64,000 nt of DNA, taken from positions 3,092,309 through 3,156,308 of the forward strand of contig NC_089325.1 in the NCBI RefSeq assembly GCF_036669915.1, given 5' to 3'. Made by a program: the position numbers and the translations under genes. Positions 24,701 through 35,087 of the stretch are shown in pieces. The first letter of the stretch is position 1. Every line of letters begins with the position of its first letter. The DNA comes from Pocillopora verrucosa (Eukaryota; Cnidaria; Anthozoa; Scleractinia; Pocilloporidae). The notes under the pieces are model-generated. The model did not search any database, was not told the DNA's origin, and saw only the letters and a list, made by a program, of their open reading frames with translations.

Positions 24701-25350
24701 CACATGGAAGATCTGTATCTACGCTCCCATTTTCTTGTGTTGAAGAAAAAATCTCATCGTCGAGAGATGCTTCGGATGGAACAATGACCAGTCCTTGTAC
24801 CAGACTTGAAATTAATCCGTCAACATGGCCATTTGCTGTTGCGCCCGGCTCATTAGTCGCTGAAGTCGTAGCTTCTTTTACAGTTTTGTCGATGATTTTC
24901 CCACAACGGGGGCAGATGGCTTCATTCACATCAAGTAAAGGGGTTGTTTCTCCAGGGCAGACGCAAAATTCTGTTGGACTGAAGCCGGATGCGCCTGGTT
25001 GTGGAGAATCGCTGATGTTTCGCGTTATTTCATCTTGAACAACGTCGTTCCTATCGTCAAGGACGTCATCTCTTTCACTCCTTGCTTCATCGCTGCTCTA
25101 AGTCAGAGAATAAGCACTTTGAATCACTTTTTCCTTTTGTTTTGTTATGAAAGTCAGTTTCCGACGTCTGTGCAGAAGTGCTTCGAAAGTGAAAGTTTCC
25201 TACAAATGCTTCATCCCTCTTATTTATGAGTGCGTAGTTCAATGGTTCTTAATTGATGTTAACTGAAAAAGAAACTTCATACACAAGGTTTAACCGATAT
25301 TAATATCACTGGACCTTTCTTACCTCGCTTCGTCTGTCCTCTGTATCCAT
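21704..25350 (-). CDS. Unit B zinc-ribbon/UPA protein lacking a CARD
   Basis: Exons on the minus strand: 25324-25350, 24665-25097, 23436-23545, 22825-22968, 22086-22250, 21704-21733; 302 codons plus stop, all phases agree. Exon 2 gives an acidic leader and a zinc ribbon (C54xC56, C71PRC74). Residues about 154-293 are the three-exon UPA-like domain, closest to that of unit A (shared QNRIP and CEPGE.CQDH motifs). The last exon encodes only SSRPADQGE and then TAA. The matching exon in unit C is open and joins UPA to the CARD, so here a stop in the linker exon removes the CARD; the decayed CARD lies at 11932-12290. The start is 434 bp from receptor B in divergent orientation. Possible UPA-only competitor (inference). 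Confidence 0.75.
22419..22436. repeat. Poly-G run of 18
   Basis: Eighteen consecutive G residues upstream of the UPA exons of minus gene B; a possible quadruplex and a likely length-error site in assembly. Confidence 0.95.
25185..25196 (+). promoter_or_regulatory. IRF/ISRE-type element in intron 1 of minus gene B
   Basis: GAAAGTGAAAGT, in the same intron as the matching element of unit A. Confidence 0.5.
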
Positions 25351-25497
25351 TTTTTAGCACTTTCGTTTTTTCTCGCTTTAACTAATCGGTTTCCTAGAGA
25401 AAGGGGAAAACAGGCTTAATTTGTATCATTTATACAAGTTCCCTCCCATTGGCTAACTTGTTTCCCTTTCGCTCATTGGCTGAATAAAACAAAGGTC

Positions 25498-25508
25498 GGG
25501 GAAACCCC
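25498..25508 (+). promoter_or_regulatory. kappaB-type site GGGGAAACCCC
   Basis: Eleven-base match to the Rel/NF-kappaB consensus; same relative place as in units A, C, E and F. Confidence 0.65.
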
Positions 25509-25511
25509 CTC

Positions 25512-25522
25512 GAAAACGAAAG
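25512..25522 (+). promoter_or_regulatory. IRF-type element GAAAACGAAAG
   Basis: Perfect GAAAnnGAAA, four bases downstream of the kappaB site. Unit A has the same kappaB-then-IRF order with similar spacing. Confidence 0.6.
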
Positions 25523-25784
25523 GATAGTACTTAGCTAGTATACTTCCTCAAAGAACAGAGTAAATTTACAGTGGTTCAACTCCTTCCAATTTGTAAGGGA
25601 GATCTAGCAATCAATCGAAACATATTCTTCGGGTGGCGTTAAAACAAATATCCACTTTTGTAGGTTTTGGTCGATATATTTGTTATTGGTAAAGGGTCAT
25701 CACCGTCTCTTCAAATCAACCGATTTTCTGCATTTGTAAAATCAAGGTAGCCGTTACCTTTGGCAGTCAGTTGAGGTCAAAGAA

Positions 25785-28700
25785 ATGGAAACTTGTCAAC
25801 TTAGACAGTATGTTTTCTTCTGCGTCTTGGTAAGGTTATTGTCTTATATCATTTCATGACCTATAACGGTGAGATGTTAAGCGGAAGTGAAAACCTCTTG
25901 ATCCAAACAGACTGTTAAAATGTGCCAGTAATGTTTATTGTACTGTTTATTGTACTTATTTTAGGTGTAAGGGGCCCAAAAGGAAAAAAGGTTGCCTTGA
26001 ATGGCAAGAGTACGTCAAATTTGATCAGTACCAGTTCGGTTAAGACTGAGACTGAAGTTTTCAGGATGCACCAGCCATTTGTACTTTTAGTGCGGGCGAG
26101 TTAACGTTGTATATTGTCTCTCCGGACGAGCACTCACTCGCCAAAATAACACTTGCTCTGAAGGCTATGAACGTTTCATGACCGTACTCTTTGGTGTGTT
26201 TCACAGATGTAATAGCCCGCAGAGCAGGTGTAATTTTGGCGTGAGAGTGTTTAAAAGTGTTTTAAATTTCTTAGCTAAAATTATGGCCGTCATCTTTGAT
26301 TTTAATGGCAGCGGAAGGCTGGGGAGAGAAATAAATTTGAACCAAGGGGGCGGTCGACGGTCAAAAATAAATAGAGGAGTGGGGTTAGGGGAGTGTAGAT
26401 CTAACTGCAAGTCAAACATGGCCGGTCGGTTAAATGATTGCGAGCTTATAAGATAAGCTCGCTCTAATGACACGTCTGCACTGCAAGCTACAGATTTAAT
26501 AGTTATTTATGTTGTTAACGTGCTTCCAAACGAAAGGAAACTGGAATGCGAATGTCAACAAACAGAAAAGTTAAATCATATGAAATTTAATCTTAGAGAA
26601 ACCTTTGTTTGTTCTAATTTGTGTCCCTCTCTATATAGGTCAATCAAGCCAATGCAGCTCAGGTTTGCAGAGATGACCAACATGCAGTAGAACTGCCGGA
26701 TGGTAATATCGCTTGTACAGATTGCATCAAATGCCCCCCAGGATCGGAGGTAACAATCCCTTGCGGAACTAGGAGGGCCATCGACACCAATGTTGAGTGT
26801 AAGGAGTGTGCCTCTGACTACTACTCTGATTCCTACTCTTCCGAGAGTTGTAAACCCTGTTCAACCTGTAATCCAGATGAAGTAACTATAAAGCGATGCA
26901 CTAAAATCTCAAACACTCACTGTAGTTGCAAGCCATGCCCAGATGGGTATTACCAAAACCAAACTTTGTCTAAATGCCTCCCTTGCTCAGGATGTTGTTT
27001 GGGTGATTTGGACGTAGTTGTCCCACAATGTCTCATGCAAGGGATGCCCCGAACTCAATCGTGCAGCTACCACAAGAGAAAACCCTGTTTAGCAAAGTGT
27101 TGGTATGATGAGATCACAGTTGTAAAGCATGATGGCAAACAGATCTGTTTACCCTGTCCTCTTTGTTCAGACGAATTTGGCCTTACCAAACCGTGTGGAA
27201 GTGTTGTAACTGATGGTGCGATACCCAGGTGTGAACTTCCGATCTTAGGAAAAACCTTCGTTGATCAGCAGGGTGTTCTACAGTCTTGTAAAATCTGTTC
27301 GATTGGTCAGAAGGTTTTAGCCAACTGTTCTACCAAATCAAATACCATTTGTGGTGAGTGCATGCCAGGTTTCTATCTGAACGACCACTCGAAAACTTGT
27401 GAAGAGTGCTTCTGGTGTTGTGGTTTTAGCGACAGTCGAAGTATCGTGAACTGTATAAGAGAAGGAATGGCGTCTTCAGAAAACTCTCAAGGGCTCGCTA
27501 TACAGCCTCGTAGTCCATCTTTGGGCTTAAATGAGCAGTTTGGGCAGCTGCAAACTGTAGAACAAGAAAACTATAAAGTGAACTCAAACGAACTTGACAA
27601 AGTGACAACAGTTGTTGTATTGAGCATATGCTTCTTTCTGATTTGGAAAGCCATTTCAAGACCATTACCGGAAGGCAACTATCATTGTCCATTTCCAAAT
27701 GAAGTACATAATTGTGAGCTAATGGAAAAGAAGGACTGTGCTGAAAGTACAGAAACTTCTTCACATTCAGGTTAGTTAAGCATCATTTATTATCTCTAAT
27801 TGGTTTTCATTGCTTTATGTTTTCAGTGCCTATAGGCTTAAAACTCTTGTGTATAGAGTACTGTACCTCGTGTTTTGAATAAAAACAAAGTTACCCTACT
27901 TCTTTTCACTTTTTGTTTGTTTCTTTGATTTTGTTTTCTATTTTTTATTTGTTTTGTAGAAAGGACTAGAAATGGAGTCTTGACGTACTGTTTTTCTAAA
28001 AAGCTACCTTGTGTTTACAATATCCATATTTTATGCCTATTTTTTCATATGCATATTTTATTTTGTAGGTAGTAAGGAGACAGAGTTGGAGTGTCCAAAA
28101 CAGCATAGCCCAGGTCATATGGTATTTGAAAAGACAGGAGTTGAGGTTGTTTCTCTTGATAACAACAGGTCTGCCCTTCAATACTTGGTACTGCATGCCA
28201 CACCAGAAGGGCTGGATTTACCAGGACTACTTGAGGATGATGAATTTCCACTAAGTCCAGCATTTATTTTTATTTCAAGGAACCAGTTGTTGGAACCCCT
28301 TGAGCTTCAGATACCTCATGGTGCAAACATGGTGCTTTCTCCAAATAAGTGGAAAATCATTTTGAAGGAGTTGAAAAATGATGAATGGGTAGTAAGTTAT
28401 GTGGAGGGTAGTAAGTCATGTGGAATAAAAGAATTCCTCCCCAAAAGCAACCATGTTAGCTTTAAAACAAATTATTTTGCAACATTTGCAGTGGTTGGAC
28501 ACTGTAAAGAGCGATCTTTACCAGTATTCAAAAGAATGAAGGTCATGGCATTTTGTAATGACACCAGAGTTGGAGAAGACCTTGTTGTGAGATTGTACTG
28601 CTTTGATGACTGCGAATGGTCATTTGAGGTAAGCTTTTGAGGATAAAAAACAGATTCTCTCCTTAGATAGGACTGAATTGACAATAGTAAGGGCATTGAA

Positions 28701-30236
28701 TTTCTCCCCGAATTTCAGCTTCAAAGAGACCAAAAGATCTCTTTCATATATAAAATTTCTTTCAATTGTTCAGTAAGAGGACAGGTGTTTCAAACCTTGT
28801 GACATCTTACCCAGCTGTGGCAATCTGTTTTGTACTTAATTGAAGTCTTAACTAGGATTCTTAAGGTATTTACAAGTATATGTAATTTGATTTTTAATTT
28901 GTGCCAGTCTAGTTCATAAAGAATCCCAACTTCCAATCATGGTTACTTATGTTATATAATTTTGTTAGATCTATTTCTGTAAGTAATGAATTTTAACAAA
29001 ATTGTGTGACCTTTGCTCCACAGAATGTTATGAGGGAGGAGAAAAAGGAAGGAGGAAAGCCTATGTCATCAGTTGAATCTCTTGATTTTTCTGTAATTCA
29101 TGAAGAGGATGTAGAAATTGGTGTGAAGGATATTGATGGCTGGAAGCTTAAGAGTGGTCACCAAATGGTATTTTGCAGTCATTGTTTGAGTGTCATGCAA
29201 CAACAGAGCAAGATTCTGAGAAAAATGGAAACTTTCAAGCTTCACTGAAGATCTTAAAATTGTGAACTTGATAATTAACTTTCTTTTCAGATTCCTAAAA
29301 GTTTTGCTATCTCTTGATGATTTTGAAGACATTTGCATTTTGTTCTCTTTTTTTTTAGAAAATCAGCTATGCATCACTGAAGAACTCTTTCAGTACAACT
29401 CCCAGATGCAATCTGGTATTTAGCTCAGCATCCATGGAAAAGAAAAGCAGCTTCTTTGCTACTATTGTTTTGACTCAGGCATCCAATCAAACTTTGATGT
29501 ATGCAAGCACTGCTATTAAGGAGGTACATTTTACGTAGCACATTTTATAGCACAAAATATAAATATATTTTAAATTTCAGTGAATAAATCTACAGGAGAC
29601 ACAATGGCCTCTGTTGTAGTCTATTTTAATGAGGATTTGGTCACCTATAGTTCATCTTCTTCTTGCTTGGGGTCATATTTGTGTTTAGAACCAGAAACTA
29701 ATAATTTGAAGATATGAATGGGTCAATGAAAGTTGTCAAATTTAATCCACAACACCAATGAGAGTTTACCAGCAGTACAGTTACTGCCAACACAGGGTTT
29801 TTCTAATTTTTTTTGGATTGAGAGATATGACAACTGAAAGAGCTCTAATTTTCCATTTGTTTCATTGTAGTATCCAAGCTGGTATACGAATCAGAGCTCG
29901 ATTGCAAATGCCATGAATGGTGAGTTGTTTACACTTACTGAGAGGTGTTAGGTTTTAGTAGCCTTCAAATGGATGAAGGTCAGTATAGCTGGATTGAGTC
30001 GTAAAGTTGTCAGTTATTATTCTTTTGAAGTAAAAAACTACTTGAAAATGCAAGGAACTTTGTTCCTGTAGGGGAACTGATGTTTTCTTCCCAGTAATCA
30101 CTACTATTACTTTCTTCCTTCATAAGGAAATCAAGTCACAAGTATCGCAGATATCACTGTTGTAAAGAGTGGAAAGGGAAAAGAGAAAGAAATTTCTGAC
30201 TGCATCATTCAGTTGCCAGCTTTATACTCAACCTGA
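25785..30236 (+). CDS. Unit B TNFR-type receptor with ZU5-UPA tail, no death domain
   Basis: Exons: 25785-25829, 26639-27770, 28069-28628, 29024-29167, 29359-29523, 29871-29919, 30127-30236; 734 codons plus stop, all phases agree. It is a close paralogue of receptor A exon by exon: signal peptide (METCQLRQYVFFCVL), duplicated CRD block, membrane helix near residues 335-354, ZU5 (IPHGANMVLSPNKW) and UPA (LYCFDDCEWSFE, GGKPMSSVESLDF). It ends with the short GNQVTSIADITV-type tail instead of a DD. The stop codon TGA at 30234-30236 is the last codon of the first unit of an 11-bp minisatellite. In the ZU5 the position of the HFS self-cleavage motif of PIDD/NLRP1 reads YFA, so autoproteolysis is unlikely. 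Probable surface receptor for a TNF-family ligand. Confidence 0.87.
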
Positions 30237-30357
30237 ACTCAACCTGAACTCAACCTGAACTCAACCTGAACTCAACCTGAACTCAACCTGAACTCAACCT
30301 GAACTCAACCTGAACTCAACCTGAACTCAACCTGAACTCAACCTGAACTCAACCTGA
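30226..30357 (+). repeat. 11-bp minisatellite (ACTCAACCTGA)x12 over the stop codon
   Basis: Twelve perfect tandem copies, 132 bp. The first copy carries the receptor B stop codon, and the rest form the start of the 3'UTR. Receptor A has a single diverged copy at the same place, so the array grew after the A/B duplication. Every copy carries TGA, so the array can supply a nearby stop in several frames. Confidence 0.97.
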
Positions 30358-30875
30358 TAATCACAAGAGATGAGGTTCCATTGAGTGAACTTCAGTGTCC
30401 ATAGACTAGAGGCATTATACTGTGTATATTTCCTTTTGTTTTAATTTAATCGATTGAGTAAGACAAAAAACCAAGATAGAGATCGAATCTTTCTGACATA
30501 TTTCACAAAAATTTTCAAAAAGGTAAGTAAAAAGTTCACAGATAATTTGGTACGTTAAGGGATCTTAACATCTGAAATTCTCTCACCCCTAGATGAAACT
30601 CTTTGCCAGGTATTAATTCATATTACTTCGTTAGTAGTAGTTTATCTTAAAAAGTGTTCAGGATAAGGCGTTTGAAGTCCTGAATAGAGGATATCAGAGG
30701 TTGTACATCTTAAGCTAATAAATTTTTAAGTAATATGTACAAAGCAGGAGTTATTGCCTGGTTATTAATGTGTATAACGACAGAGTGTTGTTTCCTGTGA
30801 AAAACTAGTTGTGATGAAACATTGTGTCGAGTAGTGAACAACCAATTTTTAAAATGTATTCAATCACACATTAAG

Positions 30876-31303
30876 TCATTTACTCTCTGTCTTTCTGTGT
30901 AACTGTAGACGTTTCAACACTAAACGTTTGGCAGCTTCTTGATTTTCTCGTGATTGCTGCAAGATACGTATGAAAATGTCTAAAATATTCCCTTTTCTGG
31001 GTATCATCATTAGCAAGCGATCGATGCCATCTGATGGACGTGGAAAACTTCGCAGAAATGCCTTATCATCGGCCGTCAAGATATTGTATTGATAAAGATA
31101 GGCACATAACGATGTAAAGTCCCCAATATTGGCAATAAGATCTACGTGACAGCTTTGAAGGGCGTCTCGGTCCAGTTTTGGCATACCCGTAACTTTGAAA
31201 TGAGAAATGAAAAGGATCAGTGAACAATTTTTTTTGAATAAACACAACTATCCTGCCATCTATTTTTCTTTCTTTATATCTATCTCTCTAGCTAGCTAGC
31301 TAG

Positions 31304-31386
<83 letters not shown>

Positions 31387-31420
31387 CCTACCTACCTACC
31401 CATCTATCTATCTATATATA

Positions 31421-31455
<35 letters not shown>

Positions 31456-31462
31456 CTATCTC

Positions 31463-31497
<35 letters not shown>

Positions 31498-34331
31498 GTT
31501 TGACTGTCTATCTATCTATGTATGTATCTATCTAAATTATCTATCTATCTACCTTGATATTCCCGCATAACAATTGAGCTTTTCTGTTCCCTGACCTGAG
31601 TGCTTGATATTTGGCAAGTCAAAACACCAGAACCTTACTTGACTTGTAATTAAGACCTAGGTAAAGCTCCATAGGGTAATCTTGTATCACAAAAATTCCA
31701 ACTGGACTTGTGAATTAAATTTTAAGTTTTGTACCTGAATAGTTTTGATTCTCAAGGCCATCGGTTGGCGTATGATGAACCTAAGAATACAGAAAGTTAC
31801 CTTTATTGATTAGTGCTTTCTGGGTTTTACACGCGATTGTGGGAGGTTAAAATCATATGATTGTTAACCAGGAAGTACCTCTCGTGGATTGTCATAATCC
31901 AACTACTAGCAGCAATTAGCACTTCAACGTGTTGTAGGAAGAGAAGCTCTCTATAAGATTCTAAAAAACGTTTTGCCGACTGAAAATCATTGGGTTCTTT
32001 ATGTTGGTTTCTTTTGTTATTTACAACTTGAAACAACTGACTATCTTAAGAGGTAACGCCTCCAGTCGCAAGACTGCTGTCAGTAGGGAACTCTGAAACA
32101 CTAATAAGAAGATCATGAATAAAAGCAATTGATTGATTAATTGATAACCAGTTGTTAATAGCAATCGAATAAAATATTGTTATGTAAAGCCAAATTGGAA
32201 TGGTAAGTGCACTCGCAATTTTTAATAATGAGGTTGAGAATGAAGAGAGGAAATTATATGAATGTTTTCAGTCCTGAGGAGGAAAAAAATTTTCATTTTT
32301 TTTTGGGAGATTCAATCAATACGAACACAGAAGTTTTATTATTAAGACATCACTAGTACTAAAGCCATACCTTGGTAGGAATGAGAATGACCAGTCTCGC
32401 TTTTCCACTAAGCAGTGCCATCCTGACTCTGTCTTCACGAAGAGTGTTTTGCTCTCCAACATATGTAGTGACCAGCTTGACACAAGCGCCAGGAAATAAC
32501 CTCTCCTCACTTTTTGCAAGTAGATGTTGGACGCCAATGGTGGTTGGCTATTAAAAAAGAATCGATTCACAGATTTTTCAACCAAACTTGCACTTACGGA
32601 TTGCAGAATGCAAACAGGGTGCCCAGCCGACCTATTTTTAGAAGAGTTGTATACCGTAGGTTCTATGGTAGAGTCAAACCCAACACTGAGCAGGTTAATT
32701 ACAGTGGGTAAGCCACTATTAAATTGTATTGTGGTTGTCAACCCCTGGCCCTGGATAAACCTGCATCTCTTTATGCGGAGTTAAGCACTTACTGCTAACT
32801 AGGGTATCCAAACAAATTTATGCTAGAAAGTAAATTAGAATGCAATATTATAACTCGGAACGAAAATTTTTTAGGAGAAAAAGTGTTACCTACCGCAGGA
32901 CTGACCAAGGCAAAACATTCGCCACAATCCATTTCAGAGATGATTGTTACCTCACTTTGGATTGCCATTTGAGGATGATAGGCGAACAAGGATCCTTTCT
33001 CATCTATCACAGCGATCTCAGTTCCTTCATAAGCAGCTGCTTCATTTTGAGCGATTTTGTCGTACACCTGGGAAATCGAAAGACGTGTTGTCATATATGA
33101 AATGCATTAACCACCAAAAGGTTGGTGTCAATTTATGTTTTCGTTATCTTGAATCAAATTTTTTTTCAAGTTCTCAACCCAATATTTAATAGTGATTTGA
33201 TAACTCTTGTGAGGTTCTATTGACCAGTATTATTAATTTTCCATTTATGTAATTAAGTGTACTCTATTGTAGGCGTCGTAGAGTGTCGAGAAGCAATTGT
33301 GCGAGTTTGGATTTAGTAAGCAATGTACCTCACGTTACTCCTTTAACTCTCAGAAGTGATTAACATGTAACTTTTCCACGTAATATCCGTACATCATCCA
33401 GCAAAAAGGTTACGAGAATACTCAAACGTATGATGTGGAAGTTGTTGTCTTCAATTAACACCAAATTATCCGAACTAATTCGAAAGGAAATGTATAGCAG
33501 CTCTAAGGGAGACATGACAATCAGATCTTAGGGGTTAAAAGGGTTACCTTTTTCGTTTAGGTTTTGAGGAGACCTTGAATTTTTTCTAAATAGACACTTG
33601 GTATCTTACCAAATCGAATTTTTCCCTCGGAATAACATAGACGACATGGCTTCGATTTTTTCCAGAGAGAACTCCTCGCTTGAATATTGCTATGAAGCAC
33701 GACAGACATTCATGGTTCGACTTCAACTCCCCTAAAATAACAGAAAGAGCAAAGATGTCTGAGATGATTGTGATCCGTGTTGGTCTTTTCTGATGCTCAT
33801 TAACTGGAAGTCAGTTGAAATTTTTATCGGTTCAGAAGGAGTGACAAGGCAGAAATTTAACTATTCAGTCGATATGTAGTTGTTAATTTGATTTCTTCGT
33901 CATAATTGTTACATAGACCACCTACCACAAGTCTGGCACAAGTCGTTTTTTCCGTTTTCGTCATTTCCTTCGGTCGGAGTTTTAGAAAGTTTACTTGTAT
34001 AAGTGTTTGCTTTTCCTAAACTTGAACGTTCTTCAGAGTGCTCCTTTAGTGGTAAACCAGAAGCGTTTTCATCTGTCGATAAGCTCAAATGTGCTAGAGA
34101 CATTGGTGTGTTCTCCATATCTTCGTTATAATCTCGGAGAATTACGTTTTGCTCCCGATTTTCTGTGCATCTCCTTTGTGAGTGCGAGTTGGCAGTGTTC
34201 GGAATAAGATCCCCGTTGCATAGTGGGCATAGAATGATAAACTGCACCGTAGAAGGAATCTGTACAACTCCACAATTGGCACAATTTGCGTCGACAGCCT
34301 TCCCATAATCAAACCGGTCGTTTCCACTCAT
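30876..34331 (-). CDS. Unit C zinc-ribbon/UPA/CARD adaptor-like protein (complete)
   Basis: Exons on the minus strand: 33926-34331 (ATG, zinc ribbon, linker), 33610-33731, 32894-33067, 32371-32547, 31735-31780, 30876-31192; 413 codons plus stop, all phases agree. Residues 17-38 form a zinc ribbon C17xxC20-x14-C35xxC38. Residues about 136-293 are a UPA-like domain whose first strand reads VVYVIPREKF, split by introns as in the receptor UPA. A 46-base exon joins it to a CARD at about 316-400 (LQSCHVDLIANIGD, then KGNILDIFIRIL, then REN/QEAA). It differs from the others in having ATG and zinc ribbon in one exon and CxxC rather than CxC in the first ligand pair. It starts 757 bp from receptor C, divergent, and ends tail to tail with receptor B. 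Likely a cytoplasmic CARD adaptor; whether it recruits a caspase is inference. Confidence 0.82.
31261..31556. repeat. (ATCT)n tetranucleotide microsatellite
   Basis: About 300 bases of CTAT/ATCT repeats with an internal TA run, inside the last intron of minus gene C. Confidence 0.95.
33338..33546. mobile_element. MITE, ACCCTTTAACTCCCA family, copy 3
   Basis: Starts CCTTTAACTCTCAGAAGTGA and ends GGGGTTAAAAGGGTTA. Internal ATCCGTACATCATCCAGCAAA recurs at 57640. Located in an intron of minus gene C. Confidence 0.65.
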
Positions 34332-35087
34332 TAGGGAACAGTCTTCATGCTATTGCCATCTTTGAATTGAATTGAATGAAGCCCACAATGACTTCGAAAA
34401 AAAAATAGCAAGCTAAGCACCTTCCTTACTACTCCTCCGAACGTGATGCAATCTCGTAGGGGAATCCCCGACTCGGCTATTCATGATACGGTTATGCAAA
34501 TTTTCGAGACGCAAAGATTGGGGCAAGGTTCAGTGGAACCCGCACGTACAGGAATTGCTGTCGAGGAATCACGTTAATTGTTCACTTTTTCAATTTTAAA
34601 TTGTAAGTAATGACTTCTTTTTATATCTTTGATATCAAGAAGATCGTTGAAAGCATGTAGAATGTAGTTTGATCCAACAAAATTAGAGCCTTTTGTTTTG
34701 TTTCGGGTAGACGCGTAAGGTAACCGTCGTAATAAACATGGCCCTACCTCAAAAGCGTTTAAAATGTTTGATGTTTACGTTGAATTTGTTATGGTTGCTC
34801 CTATTTTCGAAAAGAGATTTAAAATACGAAATTCAGAGGTGCTATTTATGTTATGGATGATTTACATTTTAAGCATTTTTTGCTGGAAAAAAAACGCAAG
34901 GAAGATTATGCATAAAATTGTGCTGCGTAATCATTTTTGGGAAGCATGTGCTGAGTAAGCAATTGTAGAGGAATTAACGAAATGTTTGATCCCACCACTA
35001 TTTCCTAGTGTGCATTGTTGTATTAAACAGAGTTGCGTTTTTACAGAGGTCTTCCTTTCTTTTACAGGGAGTTTTCGTGGTCTGAGC
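34332..35087. promoter_or_regulatory. Unit C divergent promoter
   Basis: 756 bp between start codons. Contains a kappaB site at 34459-34469, a POU-type octamer ATGCAAAT near 34494 and a CCAAT box (ATTGG near 34527). No good IRF motif was seen, unlike the other units. Confidence 0.65.
34459..34469 (+). promoter_or_regulatory. kappaB-type site GGGGAATCCCC
   Basis: Near-perfect palindrome of the Rel/NF-kappaB type, identical to the sites at 52520 and 62203. Confidence 0.7.

Larger units (their letters stand above)
25351..25784. promoter_or_regulatory. Unit B divergent promoter
   Basis: Lies between the two start codons. It holds two CCAAT boxes (ATTGG near 25449 and 25476), a kappaB-type site at 25498-25508 and an IRF-type element at 25512-25522. 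Confidence 0.7.

Noticed and set aside
31291-31500. CRISPR-like array
   Set aside because: Simple ATCT tetranucleotide repeats without spacers in a eukaryotic intron.
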